A stretch of DNA of 10,869 nt from Chitinophagaceae bacterium (GTDB lineage: Bacteria; Bacteroidota; Bacteroidia; Chitinophagales; Chitinophagaceae): the NCBI GenBank assembly GCA_947481355.1, contig CANKGM010000048.1, forward strand, positions 1-10,869, written 5' to 3'. Under the pieces are notes generated by a model that was not told the origin of the DNA, ran no database searches, and worked only from the letters and a program-made list of their open reading frames with translations. Below, piece after piece: positions 6,219-10,869 of this stretch. Position 1 is the stretch's first letter, and every line of letters begins with the position of its first letter. Position numbers and translations under genes: made by a program.

Positions 6219-7823
6219 TTATTTATTCATCGTAGTGAGAAACTCATAATTGTCTCTCGTACCTTTCATTTGTTTCAGCAATAAATTCATTGCTTCTTCA
6301 CTATTCATATCTGCAAGGTGGTTTCTGAGTATCCACATTTTTTGTAGGATATCTTTATCAAGAAGTAGATCTTCCCTTCTAGTTGATGATGCTGTTAAAT
6401 CAATTGCCGGGAACATACGTCGGTTAGCTAGTCTACGATCAAGTACCAATTCCATGTTTCCTGTACCTTTAAATTCTTCAAAGATTACTTCATCCATTTT
6501 GCTACCTGTTTCTATCAACGCTGTAGCTAATATTGTTAGAGATCCTCCATTTTCTATTTTACGTGCAGCACCAAAAAATTGTTTTGGTTTTTGCATCGCA
6601 TTTGCTTCAACACCACCTGACAATACCTTTCCTGAAGATGGGGCTACTGTATTATGTGCTCTTGCTAAACGTGTAATTGAATCTAATAATATGACTACAT
6701 CATGACCACATTCTACTAAGCGTTTAGCTTTTTGTAATGCAATGGCTGATACTTTAACATGTTTATCCGCTGGTTCATCAAATGTTGATGCTAACACTTC
6801 AGCTTTAACGCTTCTTTCCATATCTGTAACCTCTTCAGGACGTTCATCTATTAATACTACCATAAGATAGCATTCAGGATGATTTGTTGCTATGGCATTA
6901 GCTACTTCTTTTAGTAGCATTGTTTTACCAACTTTAGGTTGTGCTACTATTAGTCCACGTTGTCCTTTACCTAATGGTGTAAATAAATCCATCATCCTTG
7001 TTGAATAACTATCTGTTTTCGTAAACAGATTAAATTTTTCGAATGGGAATAATGGTGTTAGGTAATCAAATGGAACACGATCTCTTACTTCTTCTGGTAA
7101 TCTTCCATTGACGGTTTCAACTTTCAATAAAGCGAAATATTTTTCACCTTCTTTTGGAGGGCGAACAGTTCCAACTATTGTATCACCTGTTTTTATACCA
7201 AATAATTTTATTTGTGAAGGTGATACATAAACATCATCGGGTGATGATAAGTAATTATAGTCACTACTTCTTAAAAATCCATAACCATCAGGCATCATTT
7301 CTAATACCCCTTCGCCAGGTATAACACCATCAAACTCTACATTAAACGCAGGTTCTTTTTTTATGAAAAACTGCTTTACATTTATTTCTTCTTGATTTCC
7401 ACCTTGTTCAGGTTGTTGAATTTCGTCTGTACTTTCTGTAGGTTCAGATGATATAATTTGTTCTTCTGATTTAACCTCAGTCGGTTCTAACTCTTTTGTT
7501 CTCTTAGCAATCTTCTTTTCTAGTTTTTTAATTGCTGGGATTTCTTTAACTACTTCTGGTGTTGTATTTTCTTCTGGTTCATTTTCAACGATAGCTTCTT
7601 CTGTGCTATTTGATGTCGTTGTTTTAACTATTCTCTTTTTCTTTTCTGGCTTATCATCTTTAGCTACTTCCTTAACTTTACTGTTAAGTACTGCTTGTTT
7701 ATCTAAAATTTTATAGATAAGGGCTTGCTTATCTAGTTTCTTATACGCTGTAAGTTTTAGTTTTTCTGCTATGTCCAATAATTCTGGAACTAGCATGTCG
7801 TTTAGTTGTAAAATGTCGTACAT
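6219..7823 (-). CDS. rho: Transcription termination factor Rho with long N-terminal insertion
   Basis: Hexameric RNA-dependent ATPase and helicase that ends transcription at untranslated RNA. It has 534 residues against 419 in E. coli. A Rho N-terminal helical domain spans about 1-45. A low-complexity linker rich in Lys, Glu, Thr and Pro spans about 50-150 and accounts for the extra length. The cold-shock-like RNA-binding domain (about 165-240) contains the RNP1-like DGYGFLRS (179-186). The ATPase core carries Walker A AQPKVGKT (294-301), IDERPEEVTDM with catalytic Glu327 (E. coli Glu211), Walker B VVILLDS with Asp381, and SGGVEANAMQKPKQFFGAAR plus GTGNMELVLDR (Q- and R-loop region). All catalytic motifs are intact. 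It is divergent from asnS and probably the first gene of a unit with selU and selD. A leader of about 100 bases would allow the autoregulation known for rho in other bacteria, but that is inference. Confidence 0.97.
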   Translation of the reverse strand: MYDILQLNDMLVPELLDIAEKLKLTAYKKLDKQALIYKILDKQAVLNSKVKEVAKDDKPEKKKRIVKTTTSNSTEEAIVENEPEENTTPEVVKEIPAIKKLEKKIAKRTKELEPTEVKSEEQIISSEPTESTDEIQQPEQGGNQEEINVKQFFIKKEPAFNVEFDGVIPGEGVLEMMPDGYGFLRSSDYNYLSSPDDVYVSPSQIKLFGIKTGDTIVGTVRPPKEGEKYFALLKVETVNGRLPEEVRDRVPFDYLTPLFPFEKFNLFTKTDSYSTRMMDLFTPLGKGQRGLIVAQPKVGKTMLLKEVANAIATNHPECYLMVVLIDERPEEVTDMERSVKAEVLASTFDEPADKHVKVSAIALQKAKRLVECGHDVVILLDSITRLARAHNTVAPSSGKVLSGGVEANAMQKPKQFFGAARKIENGGSLTILATALIETGSKMDEVIFEEFKGTGNMELVLDRRLANRRMFPAIDLTASSTRREDLLLDKDILQKMWILRNHLADMNSEEAMNLLLKQMKGTRDNYEFLTTMNK

Positions 7824-7918
7824 AAAATATCTTTAGATAATTGACTTGATTAGAAAAGTCTAGAAATTTGAAAAACTATAGTGGAAAATAATTCTGTGGG
7901 GATGAAATAGATAGCTAG

Positions 7919-7935
7919 GATCCTGTTTCAGGGTC
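7919..7935. repeat. Short inverted repeat (hairpin) in the rho-asnS intergenic region
   Basis: GATCCTG and CAGGGTC flank a TTT loop, giving a 7-bp stem with one G-T pair. It sits at and just downstream of the predicted transcript start of the rho candidate promoter, so it could lie at the 5' end of the rho leader. There is no U-tract in either direction, so it is not an intrinsic terminator. It may be chance. Confidence 0.3.
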
Positions 7936-7965
7936 AAAGTAACAACAATTTTATTGATTAACAAA
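7935..7965 (-). promoter_or_regulatory. Candidate promoter for rho (-33 and -7 boxes)
   Basis: On the minus strand, TTTG (7962-7965), a 19-base spacer and TTACTTTG (7935-7942) match the Bacteroidota layout TTTG-N17-23-TAnnTTTG with one mismatch (T for A in the second position of the -7 box). The predicted leader to the rho ATG is about 105-110 bases, far longer than at the other genes here. Confidence 0.4.
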
Positions 7966-8025
7966 TTTTTCAGCCCCCAAGCCTCCCTTTACGGGTTATT
8001 TACTACTTCTTACAAGCACTTCAAT

Positions 8026-8033
8026 TATCTTTG
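8026..8033 (+). promoter_or_regulatory. Candidate -7 promoter box for asnS
   Basis: TATCTTTG fully matches TAnnTTTG. A weak -33 candidate TTTA (7999-8002) lies 23 bases upstream. The predicted transcript start near 8037 gives a leader of about 17 bases to the ATG at 8054, which favours that ATG over the TTG at 8045. Confidence 0.45.
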
Positions 8034-8053
8034 CATTCTATAAATTGATAATT

Positions 8054-9490
8054 ATGTTCAATAAACGCATTAAAATAAAAGAGGTTATCGGCTTAGACCA
8101 AGAATTAAATGATATCACAGTAATGGGTTGGGTACGAACATTCAGAAATAACCAATTTATTGCACTCAATGATGGTTCAACCAATACTAATTTGCAAGTT
8201 GTAGCTGAACTAGGCCTCTTCAATGACGATTTATTAAAGCGAATTACTACAAGCGCAGCCTTAAAAGTGACCGGAAACCTCGTAAAATCGGTTGGTAAAG
8301 GTCAAAATATAGAATTAAAAGCAGTTTCGATTGATATTTTAGGAGATTCTGATCCTGAGCAATATCCTTTACAACCTAAAAAGCACAGTTTAGAATTTCT
8401 TCGAGAAATTGCACATTTACGCTTTAGGACCAACACATTTGGATCAGTTTTCCGTATAAGACACTCCCTAGCATTTGCTGTTCATAAGTTCTTTCATGAA
8501 AGAGGATTTCTCTATCTGCATACTCCAATTATAACCGCAAGTGATGCTGAAGGAGCTGGTGAAATGTTTCGCGTCAGCACCCTTCCATTAGATAATCCTC
8601 CTAAGGATGCTGCTGGAAATATTGATTTTAAAGAGGATTTTTTCGGAAAAGCCACAAATTTGACTGTAAGTGGACAACTTGAAGGAGAATTAGGAGCAAC
8701 TGCTTTTGGAGAGATTTATACTTTTGGTCCCACTTTTAGGGCCGAAAACTCTAACACTGCACGTCACTTAGCAGAATTTTGGATGATTGAGCCAGAAATG
8801 GCTTTTCATGATTTAGAAGACAACATGAATTTGGCTGAAGATTTCATCAAATATATTATACGATTTGCTATTGAGCATAATCTAGACGACTTGACCTTTC
8901 TTGATCAACGTCTTTCTGATGAAGAAAAACTTCTCCCTGCAGATAAACGCAGTGAAATGAGTTTACTTCAAAAGTTGAACTTTGTTGTAGATAATGATTT
9001 TGAACGAATCACCTATACAGAAGCGATTGATATCTTATTGAATTCAACTGCTTATAAAAAGAAAAAATTTCAGTACGATGTAAAGTGGGGTATTGATATG
9101 CAAAGTGAGCATGAGCGATATCTTGTAGAGAAGCATTTTAAAAAGCCAGTGATTGTTACCAATTATCCAAAAGATATAAAGGCATTTTACATGCGTCAGA
9201 ATGACGATGGCAAAACAGTAGCGGCAATGGATATACTCGCTCCAGGAATCGGTGAAATTGTTGGGGGTTCACAACGTGAAGAGCGATTACCATTATTAAC
9301 TAAACGAATGGCTGAAATGAATATTCCTGAAGAGGAATTATGGTGGTATTTAGATACCCGTAAATATGGTACTGTTCCACACGCTGGATTCGGATTAGGA
9401 TTTGAGCGTATGGTTCTTTTTGTTACGGGTATGACCAATATTAGAGATGTAATTGCTTTCCCTAGAACACCTAAGAGTGCTGAATTTTAG
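8054..9490 (+). CDS. asnS: Asparagine--tRNA ligase
   Basis: Class IIb aminoacyl-tRNA synthetase charging tRNA-Asn with asparagine in the cytosol. The 478-residue protein has an N-terminal OB-fold anticodon-binding domain (about 15-105, with TVMGWVRTFRNNQFIALNDGS) and a C-terminal class II catalytic core. Motif 2 appears as FGPTFRAENSNTARHLAEFW (about 224-243) and motif 3 as GFGLGFERMVLFVTGM (about 445-460). The protein ends in RDVIAFPRTPKSAEF, the usual AsnS terminus. The EMFRVSTL segment and the DFFGKATNLTVSGQLEGE insertion also fit AsnS and not AspRS. ATG 8054 is preferred over TTG 8045 because AsnS proteins begin close to this point and no ribosome site supports the TTG. The gene is divergent from rho, and its 3' end overlaps the convergent stress-protein gene by 20 bases. 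Confidence 0.97.
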   Translation: MFNKRIKIKEVIGLDQELNDITVMGWVRTFRNNQFIALNDGSTNTNLQVVAELGLFNDDLLKRITTSAALKVTGNLVKSVGKGQNIELKAVSIDILGDSDPEQYPLQPKKHSLEFLREIAHLRFRTNTFGSVFRIRHSLAFAVHKFFHERGFLYLHTPIITASDAEGAGEMFRVSTLPLDNPPKDAAGNIDFKEDFFGKATNLTVSGQLEGELGATAFGEIYTFGPTFRAENSNTARHLAEFWMIEPEMAFHDLEDNMNLAEDFIKYIIRFAIEHNLDDLTFLDQRLSDEEKLLPADKRSEMSLLQKLNFVVDNDFERITYTEAIDILLNSTAYKKKKFQYDVKWGIDMQSEHERYLVEKHFKKPVIVTNYPKDIKAFYMRQNDDGKTVAAMDILAPGIGEIVGGSQREERLPLLTKRMAEMNIPEEELWWYLDTRKYGTVPHAGFGLGFERMVLFVTGMTNIRDVIAFPRTPKSAEF

Positions 9491-10331
9491 CCATCAATTC
9501 TTCTTTTTTCTGATGGATACACATCAGAGGAAGATTAGTATGGTATATTAAATCTCGTGTGACACTTTTTTCAAGTATTTTTTCCAGAAAATGCTGTTTT
9601 TTAGGTAGTGTTATCAACAGATCTAGATTATTTGATTCCGCAAATTCTTGTAGACCATCTTCTACATCTTTATTTTCTATAAAATTATAAATTGGATTCA
9701 TACCGTATAATAATGTATCCATATGTAATGATTCTTCTGGGGTGTTGCTAGTAAAATGTTTTCTCTCATAATCTACATTGAGTACATGTAAGTCTGCATT
9801 AAAGAAATTTACTAAATCTCGAATTGGACCTATAGGTGTATTTTCAATCACTCCTTTCAAATCTGTGGCTAATCCAATTTTTTTAAAGGGTTTGAATGTT
9901 GCACCCGGCGGTATAACGAGCACAGGTGTATTTACATGTTCAACAATGGATTGTGTATTACTTCCTAAAAAAAACTTACCAAGACCAGTTACCCCTCTAG
10001 TTCCTACAATTACCGCGTAGGGGTGTAAACGTTCACATAGTTTTTCAACTTCATTTGCTACCTCACCCAATATGCTTTCAGTATATACATGTATTTTCCC
10101 CCCTGTGATTGTTTCAACATTATGTTTCACTTCACTAAGTTTGTCTTGGCTTATTTTTCTCAGTTCATCTAGAGAAATGGTTACTAATGGTACCTCAGAA
10201 AAACTAATTGGAATTTGATACATATTAACTAGCATCAAGTTGGCATTAGTGGATTTTGCCATATCCATTGCATACTTCATGGCATTATCTGCCATAGGCG
10301 AGAAGTCGGTAGGGACTAATAGTAATTTCAT
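9471..10331 (-). CDS. Universal stress protein, tandem UspA domains
   Basis: Cytosolic stress-associated protein of 286 residues with two Usp folds. Domain 1 (about 1-141) opens with the beta-1 motif LLVPTDFSPMADNAMKYA and ends with a complete ATP-binding motif G-x2-G-x9-G-S: Gly110, Gly113, Gly123, Ser124, in GTRGVTGLGKFFLGS. Domain 2 (about 150-273) starts with KIGLATDL but has KKQHFLEKILEKSVTRD where the glycine motif should be, so it probably does not bind ATP in the usual way. This one-active, one-degenerate layout is common in two-domain Usp proteins of Bacteroidota. The stop overlaps the asnS 3' end tail to tail. The start at 10331 lies a few bases after a good -7 promoter box, so it is probably transcribed separately from the upstream DUF3089 gene. 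Its specific stress signal cannot be inferred. Confidence 0.93.
   Translation of the reverse strand: MKLLLVPTDFSPMADNAMKYAMDMAKSTNANLMLVNMYQIPISFSEVPLVTISLDELRKISQDKLSEVKHNVETITGGKIHVYTESILGEVANEVEKLCERLHPYAVIVGTRGVTGLGKFFLGSNTQSIVEHVNTPVLVIPPGATFKPFKKIGLATDLKGVIENTPIGPIRDLVNFFNADLHVLNVDYERKHFTSNTPEESLHMDTLLYGMNPIYNFIENKDVEDGLQEFAESNNLDLLITLPKKQHFLEKILEKSVTRDLIYHTNLPLMCIHQKKEELMAKIQHS
9491..9528. repeat. Two mutually exclusive hairpins just after the asnS stop
   Basis: TCTGATG (9509-9515) can pair with CATCAGA (9522-9528) around a 6-base loop, giving a perfect 7-bp stem extendable by G-U pairs. Alternatively TGATGG (9511-9516) pairs with CCATCA (9491-9496), right after the asnS stop. The T-run precedes the main stem on the plus strand, so neither is a standard intrinsic terminator. 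The segment is also coding sequence for the C-terminus of the stress protein on the other strand. Confidence 0.3.
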
Positions 10332-10345
10332 AATTCAGATTTTTT

Positions 10346-10353
10346 CAAACCTA
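10346..10353 (-). promoter_or_regulatory. Candidate -7 promoter box for the universal stress protein gene
   Basis: The minus strand reads TAGGTTTG, a full match to TAnnTTTG, ending 15 bases before the ATG at 10331. The predicted leader is about 11 bases. No TTTG -33 box is found at the usual spacing, so an activator or an extended contact may be needed. Confidence 0.45.
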
Positions 10354-10382
10354 CATTACATATATTATTAGCCCTATGATTT

Positions 10383-10404
10383 TAGTCAATTTATAAACTG
10401 ACTA
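10383..10404. repeat. Imperfect palindrome overlapping the DUF3089 stop codon
   Basis: TAGTCA (10383-10388) and TGACTA (10399-10404) form a perfect 6-bp inverted repeat. Between them lies TTTATAAA, itself a palindrome, separated by single mismatched bases. The whole 22-base element is nearly symmetric. On the minus strand no U-run follows, so it is a poor terminator for DUF3089. It could be an operator upstream of the stress-protein promoter, or chance. Confidence 0.35.
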
Positions 10405-10869
10405 TGGTCTTATTTTCCCTAAATAATTCTCAATTCTCCTTGCCATATTCTTTCGGATATCCAGATAGAATAAATTAATATCTCCCGCATGATAGTTTTT
10501 GGCTCTATATAAAAAGGATCCAGGGAATTTCGGGTGGGGCACCCATAGTGCATTGCCTTCTGCTTGTGCACCTTGTGTGTGACTAAATACTTTATTAAAA
10601 TTATATAGAACTGCTCCTTGCTGAAGTTCTTTACTGGCTATTTCGTTGGTAGACTTCCAACTAATTGGATTTACAACCGCGATGGTAGTATCTTTCCTAT
10701 TGATCAGTTCGTTTGAAAAATCTTCCCTATAGGTTCTCCAACTCACGAAACAACCTGTTGACAAGCTATCCTTGCACATTTCAATCTTTTCATATTGATT
10801 CTTTTTTACTGGCATTCCAATCAGGTATGCACAAACTAATTGATTTGCAAGGGGCTTTCCGTCAAAAAA
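10402..10869 (-). CDS. DUF3089 domain protein, partial: N-terminus beyond right edge
   Basis: The frame is open to the right edge, giving 155 residues of the C-terminal part. The reading starts FFDGKPLANQLVCAYLIGMPV, and the internal Met at 10815 is the Met of LIGMPV and not a start. Features of the DUF3089 family, which is predicted to have an alpha/beta-hydrolase fold, are CFVSWRTYRED, TIAVVNPISWKS, AVLYNFNKVF, AEGNALWVPHPKFPGSFLYRAKNYHAGDINLFYLDIRKNMARRI. The nucleophile region expected upstream is not in the window, so catalytic competence cannot be judged. The substrate of the family is not known to me. The gene lies upstream of the stress-protein gene on the same strand with 70 bases between. 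Confidence 0.85.
   Translation of the reverse strand, partial: FFDGKPLANQLVCAYLIGMPVKKNQYEKIEMCKDSLSTGCFVSWRTYREDFSNELINRKDTTIAVVNPISWKSTNEIASKELQQGAVLYNFNKVFSHTQGAQAEGNALWVPHPKFPGSFLYRAKNYHAGDINLFYLDIRKNMARRIENYLGKIRP

Noticed and set aside
6250..6705. 151-codon plus-strand open frame opposite rho
   Set aside because: Antisense to the conserved ATPase core of Rho; composition mirrors the rho codons and no motif is seen.
8045..8053. TTG start for asnS three codons upstream
   Set aside because: ATG at 8054 fits the family length and the promoter spacing; no ribosome site favours the TTG.
9778..10020. 80-codon plus-strand open frame
   Set aside because: Antisense to the first and second domains of the universal stress protein; no start signal or domain.
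10813..10815. ATG as the start of a small 137-residue protein
   Set aside because: The frame continues upstream to the window edge with residues typical of DUF3089 (AYLIGMPV), so this Met is internal.
1..10869. Insertion sequences, CRISPR arrays, tRNA or rRNA genes, phage genes
   Set aside because: No terminal inverted repeats, regular direct repeats, cloverleaf-like segments or mobile-element proteins were seen on reading both strands.

Overview
The window looks like a chromosomal segment of a Bacteroidota bacterium. Three things point there: an IPExxxVDY-family protein, a Rho factor with a long low-complexity insertion after its N-terminal domain, and Bacteroidota-type promoter boxes (TAnnTTTG) a few bases before several start codons, mostly without Shine-Dalgarno sequences. 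The DNA is AT-rich throughout, and I see no mobile element, CRISPR array, rRNA or tRNA. Genus cannot be decided from this sequence.

Left part: a ferrous-iron transporter FeoB gene (minus strand, C-terminal end beyond the left edge) is divergent from a three-gene plus-strand unit. That unit encodes a secreted M28 zinc peptidase with a C-terminal PDZ domain, an IPExxxVDY protein of unknown role, and a short pterin-4a-carbinolamine dehydratase. Spacing inside it is a 1-base overlap and then 6 bases, so it is probably one operon.

Middle: a minus-strand unit runs rho -> selU -> selD. selU starts 16 bases after rho, and selU and selD overlap by 8 bases. SelD makes selenophosphate from selenide and ATP; SelU uses it to convert 2-thiouridine to 2-selenouridine at tRNA position 34. 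Together they form the core of a tRNA-selenation pathway. The selD stop overlaps the stop of the dehydratase gene by 6 bases, tail to tail.

Right part: asnS (asparaginyl-tRNA synthetase, plus) is divergent from rho across an intergenic region of about 230 bases with candidate promoters for both. asnS converges on and overlaps by 20 bases a two-domain universal stress protein gene (minus). Upstream of that lies the 3' part of a DUF3089 gene (minus), which runs off the right edge.

Most of the window is ordinary core and near-core gene content. The points worth a second look are the rho-selU-selD arrangement, the two tail-to-tail overlaps that leave no room for separate terminators, the recurring promoter box with very short leaders (which also settles start codons), the Rho insertion, the altered G4 motif of FeoB, and the unknown IPExxxVDY gene. 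I found no convincing previously undescribed multi-gene system.
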